Assembly (NCBI GenBank): GCA_018268015.1
Contig: JAFDXJ010000010.1
Location: forward strand, 124,001 to 188,000
Source: Bacteroidota bacterium
GTDB lineage: Bacteria > Bacteroidota > Bacteroidia > Chitinophagales > Chitinophagaceae
Length of the DNA stretch: 64,000 nt
Reading direction: 5' to 3'
Shown: piece after piece, positions 51,930 through 60,820 of the stretch
Layout of the letters: the number at the start of each line of letters is the position of its first letter
How positions within the stretch are numbered: position 1 is the stretch's first letter
The notes under the pieces: model-generated
What the model was told of the DNA's origin: nothing
Databases searched by the model: none
What the model saw: the letters and a program-made list of their open reading frames with translations, nothing else
Translations under genes and position numbers: made by a program

Positions 51930-52724
51930 ATGGATGTACATCATCATCCGGATTTAAAACATGAAAAGAAAAAAATCAAAGAATACCTGCTTGAATTCCT
52001 GATGATTTTTTTAGCTGTAACCATGGGTTTTTTTGCAGAGAGCATTCGGGAGTCCTTAAATGATCATGCTTCTGAAAAAGAATATATTCACCATCTTAAG
52101 GAGAACCTGGTAAGCGATACGGTTAATTTAAATTTATGGATACCGGCTCTTTACCAGCGAATTAATGATTTTGATACTTTGATTAAATTATTGGAAATAC
52201 CCGGCAATACAAACCGGGGGAGCGAGATGTATTATTTGGCCAGACTATCCACCCGCATAGGAACTTATGTATCTAATGATAATACCATTATGGAGTTAAA
52301 AAACTCTGGCAATTTCCGTTTAATTCGTAAACAAAATATTATAGATGAATTACTCGAATACGAAAAAATTAAAGAAAGTTATGAAGGATTATACAGCATG
52401 CAGTTAAGAGAAAATGATTTAACCTATCCATTAATTGGTAATCTTTTTGATTCAAAAGTTTTTGATCAAATGCTCACTATTTCGGATACCAGTTATTTTA
52501 ATGAAAGTGATTTTGCCGTCGGTTCTAAAAGCTATACGCAAGCGCCAAAAGGAAATCCCCAATTGCGCAATCATGATGCTGATAAAATCAATTTATTAAT
52601 TTATTATTTACATCAACGAAAATCGAGTTTTAATGCAGAAATACTCGTGATGAAAAAGCAGAAGCAAAAGGTAAATGAAATCATAGATTTATTGAATAAG
52701 GAGTACAATCTTAAGAATCAATAG
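51930..52724 (+). CDS. Conserved hypothetical protein with one N-terminal membrane segment
   Basis: I do not recognise a characterised family. The 264 residues begin MDVHHHPDLKHEKKKIKEYLLEF, then a membrane helix (about 18-37) containing LAVTMGFFAESIRE, then a long, mostly helical soluble part with acidic/aromatic character. The opening is found in many Bacteroidota proteins of unknown role. The His-rich N-terminus may be cytosolic, with the rest probably facing the periplasm. It ends 42 bases before the MFS gene. Confidence 0.75.
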   Translation: MDVHHHPDLKHEKKKIKEYLLEFLMIFLAVTMGFFAESIRESLNDHASEKEYIHHLKENLVSDTVNLNLWIPALYQRINDFDTLIKLLEIPGNTNRGSEMYYLARLSTRIGTYVSNDNTIMELKNSGNFRLIRKQNIIDELLEYEKIKESYEGLYSMQLRENDLTYPLIGNLFDSKVFDQMLTISDTSYFNESDFAVGSKSYTQAPKGNPQLRNHDADKINLLIYYLHQRKSSFNAEILVMKKQKQKVNEIIDLLNKEYNLKNQ

Positions 52725-52766
52725 GTTTTCATTATTATTAAGATCGATTTTCCGGGTTTCCATTTC

Positions 52767-53978
52767 ATGCAACAACATATACAAAAATCAATATCACGAA
52801 ATAGCCGTAATACCATGCTGGCTGGCTTTCTGGGCTGGACCCTGGATGCCTTTGATTTTTTCATTTTGACATTTGTACTAACAACAATAGCGGGTGAATT
52901 TAATAAATCCATTCCCGAAATGGCACTTACTATAACTGCCAGTTTAGCCATGCGACCGGTGGGTGCAATAATCTTTGGATTGATGGCTGATAAATATGGC
53001 CGGAAAGGCCCCTTAATGATCAGTATTATTTTCTTTTCTGTTATAGAATTCTTTTCCGGCCTGGCTCCCAACTATACCATCTTTTTCATTTTAAGGTTAC
53101 TATATGGAATTGGTATGGGCGGCGAATGGGGCGTGGGCGCATCCTTAGTGATGGAAACAGTTCCTGTCAAAAGAAGAGGGTTTTTATCGGGTTTATTACA
53201 AGAAGGCTATGCTTTTGGTTTTTTACTGGCTGCGGCTGTTTATTATATTGTATTTCCCAATTACGGTTGGCGGGCAATGTTTTTTATCGGGGGCCTTCCG
53301 GCTCTTCTAACTTTATATATCCGTTCCAGGGTACAGGAATCAAAAGCATGGAAGGAAACTAAAGCAGCCAATTGGAAAGAATATGGATTAGAGATTAAGA
53401 AGCATTGGAAATTATTTTTGTACCTCGTATTACTGATGTCCATGATGAATTTCATATCTCATGGAACACAGGATTTATATCCTACTTTTTTACAAAAACA
53501 ACGTGGTTATAGTCCACAGGAAACTTCTGTCATTACAATTATAGCTATGACAGGGGCCATTTTAGGCGGATTACTTTTTGGTTTTTTATCAGATCACTGG
53601 GGAAGGAAAAAAATGATGGCCTTAGCCGTTTTTCTTGCATTATTATTTATCCCTGTATGGGTGTACGAAGGTGGAGATGTCATCATCGCAATAGGCGCTT
53701 TTGGTATGCAGTTCATGGTACAGGGTTCCTGGGGAATCATCCCGGCACATATTAATGAATTATCACCGGGTAAATTACGTGGTTTTTTCCCGGGATTCGC
53801 CTACCAGCTTGGCGTGCTGATTGCATCAGGAATTGTTTATGCAGAAGCACTCCTGGCTGAACATCTCAGTTATGCTGCATCTATGGAAATACTTGCAGGA
53901 ACGGTTCTTTTAATAGGAATTGCAGTCATCTTATCCGGCCCGGAAGCAAAAGGTGCCACCTTTAGAAATGGTGATTGA
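52767..53978 (+). CDS. MFS transporter (metabolite:H+ symporter type)
   Basis: A 403-residue secondary carrier with 12 predicted helices. Signatures are AGFLGWTLDAFDFFIL in helix 1, ADKYGRKGPLM between helices 2 and 3, the RLLYGIGMGGEWGVGASLVMETVP block in helix 4, and SDHWGRKK between helices 8 and 9. These place it with sugar-acid, sialate or shikimate-like symporters (NanT/ShiA relatives). No catabolic enzymes adjoin, so the substrate is unknown. Confidence 0.9.
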   Translation: MQQHIQKSISRNSRNTMLAGFLGWTLDAFDFFILTFVLTTIAGEFNKSIPEMALTITASLAMRPVGAIIFGLMADKYGRKGPLMISIIFFSVIEFFSGLAPNYTIFFILRLLYGIGMGGEWGVGASLVMETVPVKRRGFLSGLLQEGYAFGFLLAAAVYYIVFPNYGWRAMFFIGGLPALLTLYIRSRVQESKAWKETKAANWKEYGLEIKKHWKLFLYLVLLMSMMNFISHGTQDLYPTFLQKQRGYSPQETSVITIIAMTGAILGGLLFGFLSDHWGRKKMMALAVFLALLFIPVWVYEGGDVIIAIGAFGMQFMVQGSWGIIPAHINELSPGKLRGFFPGFAYQLGVLIASGIVYAEALLAEHLSYAASMEILAGTVLLIGIAVILSGPEAKGATFRNGD

Positions 53979-54126
53979 AACCTCTTATAAACCCGATATC
54001 ATTTAATGCCTTATTTTTTTCTCCATCTTTTCGGAAGATAATAAATCAAATACATAATGGCTGAAATATTCAATAAAGAATTTCCCATTAAAAAATAACT
54101 TCTATTGGTAAATGTAGTTGTTGGAT

Positions 54127-54160
54127 CAAATAAAAAAATCCTGCAAAAATTTGCAGGATT
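54127..54160 (-). terminator. Rho-independent terminator after the RRM gene
   Basis: AATCCTGCAAA (54137-54147) pairs exactly with TTTGCAGGATT (54150-54160), followed on the minus strand by a run of T. It lies 24 bases after the RRM protein stop codon. Confidence 0.85.
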
Positions 54161-54184
54161 AAAGTTTTTAATTAAAGATGACAA

Positions 54185-54556
54185 TTAATAACGGTTATAG
54201 CTGTTGCCTTCGCCACGATTACGATTGTAGCCACCGCGGTCGCGGTTAAATCCGCCACCACCGCTACGTCCGCCGCCGAAAGTCTTTTTCTTGTAACCGC
54301 CTTCACCTTCCTGACGAGGTGCAGATTCGTTTACAACAATTTTGCGGCCACTTACTTCAGTTTCGTTTAATTCACTGATGGCTTTGCGAGCTGCATCGTC
54401 ATCACCCATTTCAACAAAACCAAATCCTTTGCTTCGGTTGTTATTAAATTTATCTGTAACAATTTTTGCTGAGGCAACTTCGCCATAAGGTGCAAATAAA
54501 TTGTGCAGATCATCACTGGTCATTCCCCAGTTCAAATTTCCAACGTAAATGTTCAT
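54185..54556 (-). CDS. RRM-domain RNA-binding protein with Gly/Arg-rich tail
   Basis: A 123-residue protein. One RRM spans residues 1-80 with RNP2 IYVGNL (3-8) and RNP1 KGFGFVEM (43-50). The tail (85-123) is rich in Gly, Arg, Asn and Tyr, ending in repeats like GGYNRNRG. Such proteins bind single-stranded RNA, are abundant in Bacteroidota and cyanobacteria, and often rise in the cold. It has its own terminator and a 243-base upstream region shared with the divergent efp gene. Confidence 0.95.
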   Translation of the reverse strand: MNIYVGNLNWGMTSDDLHNLFAPYGEVASAKIVTDKFNNNRSKGFGFVEMGDDDAARKAISELNETEVSGRKIVVNESAPRQEGEGGYKKKTFGGGRSGGGGFNRDRGGYNRNRGEGNSYNRY

Positions 54557-54774
54557 TTTTTTAAAAAAATTATGTGATTAATAGCCAATAAAAACAGCAA
54601 CCAAAACCCGAAATCATTTACGTTTTACGATATAACGTTTCTGGAAATATGGAACAACTGTCAACTTGGACACGCAAAGGTAATGAACTTTACAATTCAA
54701 ATCGTATTTTTTATTCCTTTTTATAAATCAGCTTATCAAACCCATATAAATATGAATTTTTAACCTCCATTTAT

Positions 54775-54782
54775 TACTTTTG
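54775..54782 (+). promoter_or_regulatory. Candidate -7 box (TACTTTTG) for efp
   Basis: TACTTTTG fits TAnnTTTG and lies 17 bases before the efp ATG. The surrounding T-rich context is typical for this phylum. No -33 TTTG is clear. Confidence 0.45.
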
Positions 54783-54799
54783 CGGCTCAAAAAAAAATT

Positions 54800-55363
54800 A
54801 TGGCTAATACATCTGATATCTCCAGAGGAATGATACTAAAATTTGATGATAATCTCTATTCTGTAGTAGAATTCGGTGAAAATAAAACAGCTCGTGCAGC
54901 AGCAAAAGTTTGGGCAAAACTCAAAGGAGTGGACAATAAACGATCCATTGAAAAAACCTGGAATAGTGGTGAAACCATATACCCCGTACGAGTGGAAAAG
55001 AAAGAATTTCAGTTTCTGTATAAAGATGAAAGTGGATTTAACCTCATGAATAATGAAACTTTTGAGCAAATTACCCTTGGTGATGAAATGATAGATGCCC
55101 CTCAATTTCTCAAAGAAGGCAACCCTGTTTTTGTTTTCGTGAATACGGAGACTGAATTGCCCATTGGGGCAGAATTGCCGGAAAAAGTAGAAATGCTCGT
55201 AACTTATTGTGAACCGGGCTTAAAAGGCGATACTGCAACAAGGGCATTAAAGCCGGCAACCATTGAAACCGGCGCCACCGTAAATGTGCCCCTGTTTGTT
55301 AATGATGGGGAACTTATTCGTATCAACACTAAAAATGGAGAATATATTGAAAGAGTTAAATAA
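54800..55363 (+). CDS. efp: Elongation factor P, variant tip loop
   Basis: Relieves ribosomes stalled at polyproline. The 187 residues give the normal three-domain length (KOW-like, OB and C-terminal OB with GATVNVPLFVNDGELIRINTKNGEY). The domain I loop differs from the standard KPGKG: it reads ENKTARAAAKVW (27-38), placing Arg32 where the modified Lys34 or Arg sits. It is followed by accB and accC, a usual order in the group. Confidence 0.95.
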   Translation: MANTSDISRGMILKFDDNLYSVVEFGENKTARAAAKVWAKLKGVDNKRSIEKTWNSGETIYPVRVEKKEFQFLYKDESGFNLMNNETFEQITLGDEMIDAPQFLKEGNPVFVFVNTETELPIGAELPEKVEMLVTYCEPGLKGDTATRALKPATIETGATVNVPLFVNDGELIRINTKNGEYIERVK

Positions 55364-55495
55364 GATAGCCCTTCCCGAACTCTTTTAAATTCTTTGAAAA
55401 TCATTATTTTTACTGCTTTTTTATAAAAAATAACTACTTTGCCATTCCTTTTGGTTAAAAACCGGGCAAAATTATTAAAATTAAAATCTCAACTT

Positions 55496-55972
55496 ATGGA
55501 CTTTAAGCAAATTCAGGAATTGGTAAAACTGGTTAATAAAAGTAATATTGGCGAGCTCAGTATAGAGGAAAATGAATTTAAAATTACCATTAAACAAAAA
55601 AAGGAAAAAACAGAGACCATTTATGCCTCAATGCCTGCACAGCAAGCTATGCTTCCTATGCAATCAAGCCCGGCTCAACAATCAGTTATATCCAGCAACG
55701 AGCCGATTAAAGAGGCTAAACCTGCAACCGATCTCCTGACCATTAAAAGTCCCATGATAGGAACCTTTTATAGAAAATCATCTCCCGATAAACCTTCTTT
55801 TGTGGAAGTGGGTGATGAAATATCTGTTGGTAAAGTTGTTTGTATTATTGAAGCCATGAAGTTATTCAATGAAATTGAAAGTGAGGTGAGTGGACGAATC
55901 GTAAAAATTATTGCGGAAGATTCCAGCCCGGTTGAATTTGATCAACCATTATTTCTTGTAGAACCCCTTTAG
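55496..55972 (+). CDS. accB: Biotin carboxyl carrier protein of acetyl-CoA carboxylase
   Basis: Carries carboxybiotin between the biotin carboxylase and transferase of acetyl-CoA carboxylase. I use the ATG at 55496 (158 residues), matching the usual start MDFKQIQELVKLV; a TTG at 55439 would add 19 atypical residues. A Pro/Gln/Ser-rich linker (about 42-78) leads to the biotinyl domain with IEAMKLFNEI, where Lys122 is biotinylated. accC follows after 65 bases. Confidence 0.97.
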   Translation: MDFKQIQELVKLVNKSNIGELSIEENEFKITIKQKKEKTETIYASMPAQQAMLPMQSSPAQQSVISSNEPIKEAKPATDLLTIKSPMIGTFYRKSSPDKPSFVEVGDEISVGKVVCIIEAMKLFNEIESEVSGRIVKIIAEDSSPVEFDQPLFLVEPL

Positions 55973-56037
55973 TAAAATGCCTCATTGAATAAAATTCCTT
56001 TCAATGATCACGGTATTTTCCAATCAAAAAAGTTACT

Positions 56038-57378
56038 ATGTTTAAAAAAGTTCTTATAGCCAATCGCGGCGAAATTGCTCTACGTGTCATCCGCACTTGC
56101 AGAGAAATGGGTATTCAAACCATTGCGGTATATTCTACAGCAGATAAAGATAGCCTTCACGTAAAATTTGCCGATGAAGCGGTATGTATTGGCCGGCCAC
56201 AAAGTGCAGACTCTTATCTGAATATACAACATATTATGGCTGCTGCAGAAATCACCAATGCTGATGCCATTCATCCGGGATATGGATTCCTTGCGGAAAA
56301 TGCAAAGTTTTCTCAGATATGCCAGGAACACGGGATCAAATTCATAGGCCCTACACCGGCCATGATTCATGGTATGGGCGATAAAATAACGGCTAAAGAA
56401 ACTATGATCAAAGCAGGGGTGCCTGTTGTACCAGGTAGTGGTGGTTTATTGAAGAGTGTAGAAGAAGCAAAATTATTAGCCAAAGAAAAAGTAGGATACC
56501 CTGTTATCCTGAAAGCCACTGCCGGTGGAGGTGGTAAAGGTATGCGGATCGTATGGGATGAATCCGAAATGGAAAAAGCGTATGAAACCGCAAAAATGGA
56601 AGCCGCAGCTTCTTTTAAGAATGATGGAATCTACATGGAAAAATATGTGGAAGAACCCCATCATATAGAAATTCAAATCGCAGGAGACCAATATGGAAAT
56701 GTATGCCATTTAAGCGAAAGAGATTGCTCTATTCAGAGGAGGCATCAGAAACTGGTGGAAGAGTCTCCTTCTCCTTTTATGACTCCTGAATTACGTGAAA
56801 AAATGGGTGCTGCCGCCATTAAAGCTGCCGCTGCCATTAATTATGAGAGTGTAGGAACCGTAGAATTCCTTGTTGACAAAAACAGGGATTTTTATTTTAT
56901 GGAAATGAATACCCGCATACAGGTGGAACATTGCGTAACAGAAGAAGTCATCAACTTTGACCTCATCAAAGAGCAAATTAAAATTGCCATGGGCGAAAAA
57001 ATTTCAGGCCAAAATTATTTCCCTGAAATGCATGCTATTGAATGCCGTATCAATGCAGAAGACCCATATAACGATTTTCGCCCCTCCCCTGGGAAAATTA
57101 CAGAATTAAATACCCCCGGCGGTCATGGCGTAAGAGTGGATAGTCATGTTTATGCCGGATATGTTATCCCACCTTATTATGATTCCATGATTAGTAAACT
57201 TATCGCTATCGCCCGCACTCGCGAAGAAGCTATACATACTATGTACCGGGCTTTAAGTGAGTATGTTATTGAAGGAGTTAAAACCACTATCCCTTTTCAT
57301 TTACAGCTCATGCAAAATGAAGACTTTATCAATGGAAATTTTACTACAAAATTCCTGGAGACTTTTAAAATGAAATAA
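56038..57378 (+). CDS. accC: Biotin carboxylase subunit of acetyl-CoA carboxylase
   Basis: Carboxylates biotin on AccB with ATP and bicarbonate. The 446 residues show the N-terminal [16 protein letters not shown], the ATP-grasp loop [31 protein letters not shown], the catalytic [11 protein letters not shown] and the C-terminal [12 protein letters not shown]. The length is right for a stand-alone subunit. A 10-bp stem hairpin lies downstream. Confidence 0.98.
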   Translation: MFKKVLIANRGEIALRVIRTCREMGIQTIAVYSTADKDSLHVKFADEAVCIGRPQSADSYLNIQHIMAAAEITNADAIHPGYGFLAENAKFSQICQEHGIKFIGPTPAMIHGMGDKITAKETMIKAGVPVVPGSGGLLKSVEEAKLLAKEKVGYPVILKATAGGGGKGMRIVWDESEMEKAYETAKMEAAASFKNDGIYMEKYVEEPHHIEIQIAGDQYGNVCHLSERDCSIQRRHQKLVEESPSPFMTPELREKMGAAAIKAAAAINYESVGTVEFLVDKNRDFYFMEMNTRIQVEHCVTEEVINFDLIKEQIKIAMGEKISGQNYFPEMHAIECRINAEDPYNDFRPSPGKITELNTPGGHGVRVDSHVYAGYVIPPYYDSMISKLIAIARTREEAIHTMYRALSEYVIEGVKTTIPFHLQLMQNEDFINGNFTTKFLETFKMK

Positions 57379-57713
57379 ACACGCAAAGAGTGTGTGCCAT
57401 TTTGAAACAAATGTTCAATTTAGAATATCTGAACATTTGAAATAGAAATGACTACAATTGATTTTCTCACCAATAGAATCAAATAGATTTGATTTTCTGA
57501 CATTTCATTCTACAAAAAGGGTCAATCTTTTCATAATATACATATGCCATAACTTAACCCTTCCCTCTCCTTTGGCAAATACGGCCTTCTAAATTTTTTT
57601 TCTTTTATAATATACACAAAAAAAGTTACCAAACAAGGGGATTTTTCACATTCATTAAAAAAAAAATAAAAACATATTTGTATAGATTTTTTAACCATTT
57701 AAAACAAAACTCT
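57379..57713. other. 335-base intergenic region after accC
   Basis: Contains a hairpin near its left end (57408-57439) and long A/T runs, including a near-match -7 box (CATATTTG, 57673-57680) about 34 bases before the next start codon. No gene or repeat is otherwise apparent. Confidence 0.4.
57408..57439 (+). terminator. Hairpin downstream of accC (possible terminator)
   Basis: CAAATGTTCA (57408-57417) and TGAACATTTG (57430-57439) are exact complements around a 12-base loop, 29 bases after the accC stop. No T-run follows, so termination would be weak or factor-assisted. It could instead be a binding site or protect the mRNA end. Confidence 0.4.
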
Positions 57714-58523
57714 ATGAAACGTTTTACAACAATCATGTTGGTTATTGCCACATTGGTAATTGCCCAACCAAACAAGTCTTATGCGCAACTAACTGGCAAA
57801 ACTTATTGCCCTACCAATTTTATGCGTATATGTTTTACGGATGCTTTTGGGTATACATATGCCTTCGGAAACATTGATTTAACCGACTGTAATATGTTAT
57901 ATGCAACGGGAGTTGCAAGGAATATTACCAGTTACAATTGGGACGCTTCCTTATCTGTTGATTTTAGCGGTGGTGGTCATACCGGCAATGTAGAATTACA
58001 TGTGGTGAATCCAAATATGGACGGATGTACCGGCGGGTATGTAGATTCCTTTATATATGTAGGCACCATGACTATTAATAATTCAGGTGGTGTTCGTACT
58101 TATACCGGTAGCGGAACATGGACAAACTATTGTGGTGGCTCTGTTTTCGCCACAGGAACATGGACTGCATCCGGACCTTGTGGTGCAGGTGGAGGCTTCC
58201 AACCACAAATAAATAATGGCGCTAAACAACCAGCCAGAACTTCTACTGATAATTTCCAATTGAAAATTTCTCCAAACCCGGTTAAAAACTATACCAATAT
58301 TTCATATAATCTTTCTAAAACATCTAATGTAAATATTACTGTTTACAATATGATGAATCAACCGGTAAAAGTATTGGTGAATGAAAATCAAAGTAATGGT
58401 GCACATACCGCAAATTGGACAGGCCAAACTAATAGCGGCAGTAAAGCGCCAAACGGTATTTACAAAGTCGTTGCCACAATCAATGGGCAGGTTTATAGTG
58501 AAAATATCCAGGTGTTACAATAA
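57714..58523 (+). CDS. Secreted protein with T9SS C-terminal sorting domain
   Basis: Function of the mature part unknown. From the ATG at 57714 the product is 269 residues with a signal peptide ending SYAQ. Residues about 30-165 are Gly/Thr/Tyr-rich beta structure with four or more cysteines (YCPTNFMRICF, DLTDCNMLY, DGCTGGYVDS, YCGGSVF), possibly disulfide-bonded. After a short linker, residues about 188-269 form a type IX secretion sorting domain (LKISPNPVKNYTNISYNLSK ... GIYKVVATINGQ). Exported across the outer membrane. Confidence 0.85.
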   Translation: MKRFTTIMLVIATLVIAQPNKSYAQLTGKTYCPTNFMRICFTDAFGYTYAFGNIDLTDCNMLYATGVARNITSYNWDASLSVDFSGGGHTGNVELHVVNPNMDGCTGGYVDSFIYVGTMTINNSGGVRTYTGSGTWTNYCGGSVFATGTWTASGPCGAGGGFQPQINNGAKQPARTSTDNFQLKISPNPVKNYTNISYNLSKTSNVNITVYNMMNQPVKVLVNENQSNGAHTANWTGQTNSGSKAPNGIYKVVATINGQVYSENIQVLQ

Positions 58524-58537
58524 TTCAATTTGAATTG

Positions 58538-58570
58538 AAAAAAGCCACTGAAATCCGGTGGCTTTTTTTT
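58538..58570. terminator. Bidirectional terminator between T9SS cargo and DinB genes
   Basis: AAAAAAGCCAC (58538-58548) pairs with GTGGCTTTTTT (58558-58568) around a 9-base loop, with A-run on one side and T-run on the other. It sits 14 bases past the T9SS cargo stop and 8 bases from the convergent DinB gene stop. Confidence 0.85.
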
Positions 58571-58577
58571 GTTTCTT

Positions 58578-59087
58578 CTAAAAATATCTTTCCTCCAGAA
58601 TATTCATGTGATGTATTAAATGTCCTATGATAATATAAGACAAGGCATTTACAGAAATATCATTACCAGCGGCATTTCCTTTTCTTTTTAATTCCTCTTC
58701 ATCAAGAGATAATAAAAATAAATCGGTGGATTTTCTGAGAGCAGTGAATTCTTCTTTGATTTGATCAAGGCTTTGGTTAATGGTCTTAGCTGTGGCTGCA
58801 AAAGCATTTTCATCCATACTGGGCAAGGGGTTTGATTGTAGTCTTGCAAAACAGAGAGCACGATATACAAACACCCTTTCCGTATCTATTAAATGTTGCA
58901 AAACTTCTTTTACGGTCCACTTACCTTCTGCATAGGCAAATGCAGCTTTTTGTTCAGGTATGGTTTGAAAATAAGCGTTGAGTTTATCTGAATAGTTTTC
59001 GATTATTTCTTTAATGGATTGGCCTTCAGCCAGTTCAATATATTTGAAAAAATATACCGCGGCCTCCCCTGTAATAGGTCTTGTCAT
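58578..59087 (-). CDS. DinB family protein
   Basis: A 169-residue four-helix-bundle protein of the DinB/YfiT superfamily. Metal-binding histidines are seen in LQHLIDTERVFVYRALCFAR and the C-terminal GHLIHHMNILEERY. Members include thiol-dependent S-transferases and uncharacterised damage-inducible proteins. It follows the subtilase gene by 11 bases and is probably in its transcript. Role not predictable. Confidence 0.9.
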   Translation of the reverse strand: MTRPITGEAAVYFFKYIELAEGQSIKEIIENYSDKLNAYFQTIPEQKAAFAYAEGKWTVKEVLQHLIDTERVFVYRALCFARLQSNPLPSMDENAFAATAKTINQSLDQIKEEFTALRKSTDLFLLSLDEEELKRKGNAAGNDISVNALSYIIIGHLIHHMNILEERYF

Positions 59088-59098
59088 TATGAACTTAT

Positions 59099-60790
59099 TT
59101 ATTTTCCTTTTTGTCCTGTAAACTTAGGATTATTTAAATTTTCAGGTTTTAATGTAGATGCTATTTTCAAAGCATTATATGCATTCACTTCACCGCCTGA
59201 AACTGAAAGGTCCAGCATATTTACTTCTTTATCTGTTCCGGGTATGGTTATCATACCTTCCAATGCAGTGCCAGGCACAACGGATTTTTCCAAAGCATAA
59301 ATCACTTGCTTCGCGGAAAGATAAGGATAGTAGGCACGAATTAATGCAGCAATACCACTCACTACAGGGGCTGCCATACTTGTTCCACTGAGATTACCGT
59401 ATTTATTGCCTCCGGGTAAAGTAGAATAAATATTAACACCCGGCGCAAAAACATCCACACTTTTGGCTCCATAATTACTAAAATCGGCTATGGTATTACC
59501 ATCTGCAATTCGAGGATCTCCACAGGCGCCAACTGTAATAAAGTTGGAAACTTTCAAATGATCTGAAAGCATGATAGGGCTGGGAAAATTAGGTACAGAA
59601 TCTACATCTTCATTATCATTTCCTGCTGCATGTACTAATAAAACATCTCTGGATTCAGCATAACGAACAGCGCTATCAACCCAGGGTTTTTCCGGAGAAA
59701 ACTTCTTTCCAAAACTCATGCTTATCACTTTTGCACCATTGTTTACTGCATAGATAATAGCCAATGCAACATCTTTATCATACTCATCTCCATCAGGCAC
59801 AGTACGCACAACCATGATTTTTACCTCAGGTATACCGGCAATGCCATCAATCCCCAAACCATTTCCTCTTTGTGCAGCAATAATGCCACTGCAATGTGTA
59901 CCATGTCTTGGATCAGGACCCATAATATCATTATTCCCATAAAAGCGATCATTAAAATTGTTGTAATCATCTTTGATGGTTAAGGCCCGATAATCCGGAG
60001 GTGGCGCAAGTTTTGCATTTAAAGCATCCTGTTTGCTTTTCGTATATTCTTCCAGGTCGCTCATTAATGAAATATTGGTACTTTCCGGATCAAAACCCAT
60101 TTGTTTAAAAACAGTCAGGTAAACATTTTTTGCTTTTTTAGCTTCATCTGTGGCAGGAATAAAGTTTTCCAAATCATCTATATTAAATTCTTCCTTTTGC
60201 ATATCACTGCGTAAAATGGTATCATTTTTTTTCAACACGGTAATTACATTGTCGAGCATGGTCACTTCGATTTGTTCTTTTGGGTCAATAGCCATTTCTT
60301 TTTCCGATTCCTTCCATTCGGTGTAATGCCACTTATCCATTGTTGACAAAGAATTTGTGTCAATATTTTTCCCTTCAAATAGATTTTTAAAACGATAATA
60401 AACACGCGCATTCTCACCACCACCTGTGACTAGGTTAGTCCCATTTTTATTGCCCAGAAAGTTCCAACCATGAATATCATCTACATATCCGTTCTTATCA
60501 TCATCTATCCCGTTTCCGGGAATCTCATAGTGATTGGTCCATAACATATTTTTTAAATCTTCCTGAGTCGTATCAATACCTGAATCCAATACAGCAACAA
60601 TTACAGAAGCCGGTTGCTTATTTTTCAGGAATTCATACGCTTGTTTCAGGCTGATACCATTGAGCGTATCTTCCATTCGGTCAGCCTGATACCACATTTT
60701 TAATTTGTTTGTTTCTTGTGCCTGTGCAAATGTGGCTACCCATAAAATGGAGCATAAAAAGATTGGCTTTAACTTATTCGTTGAGATCAT
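59099..60790 (-). CDS. Exported subtilisin-like serine protease (S8)
   Basis: A 563-residue peptidase with a signal peptide ending FAQAQ. The triad is Asp69 (VLDSGID), His296 (RHGTHCSG) and Ser471 (GTSMAAP), with oxyanion Asn391 in HAAGNDNEDV. About 225 residues separate Asp and His, far more than in subtilisin (about 32); this insert (roughly 110-285) is acidic and Lys-rich with no known domain. DDDKNGYVDDIHGWNF is the conserved Ca-binding stretch. No T9SS domain is seen at the C-terminus, so it is probably periplasmic. It begins 30 bases after the aldehyde dehydrogenase stop. Confidence 0.92.
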   Translation of the reverse strand: MISTNKLKPIFLCSILWVATFAQAQETNKLKMWYQADRMEDTLNGISLKQAYEFLKNKQPASVIVAVLDSGIDTTQEDLKNMLWTNHYEIPGNGIDDDKNGYVDDIHGWNFLGNKNGTNLVTGGGENARVYYRFKNLFEGKNIDTNSLSTMDKWHYTEWKESEKEMAIDPKEQIEVTMLDNVITVLKKNDTILRSDMQKEEFNIDDLENFIPATDEAKKAKNVYLTVFKQMGFDPESTNISLMSDLEEYTKSKQDALNAKLAPPPDYRALTIKDDYNNFNDRFYGNNDIMGPDPRHGTHCSGIIAAQRGNGLGIDGIAGIPEVKIMVVRTVPDGDEYDKDVALAIIYAVNNGAKVISMSFGKKFSPEKPWVDSAVRYAESRDVLLVHAAGNDNEDVDSVPNFPSPIMLSDHLKVSNFITVGACGDPRIADGNTIADFSNYGAKSVDVFAPGVNIYSTLPGGNKYGNLSGTSMAAPVVSGIAALIRAYYPYLSAKQVIYALEKSVVPGTALEGMITIPGTDKEVNMLDLSVSGGEVNAYNALKIASTLKPENLNNPKFTGQKGK

Positions 60791-60820
60791 ATAAAAAATT
60801 AATGTTATTGTAATTTAAAT

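Noticed and set aside
52718..53071. A 117-residue frame antisense to the start of the MFS gene.
   Set aside because: It lies over the first transmembrane helices of a clear transporter and has no motif of its own.
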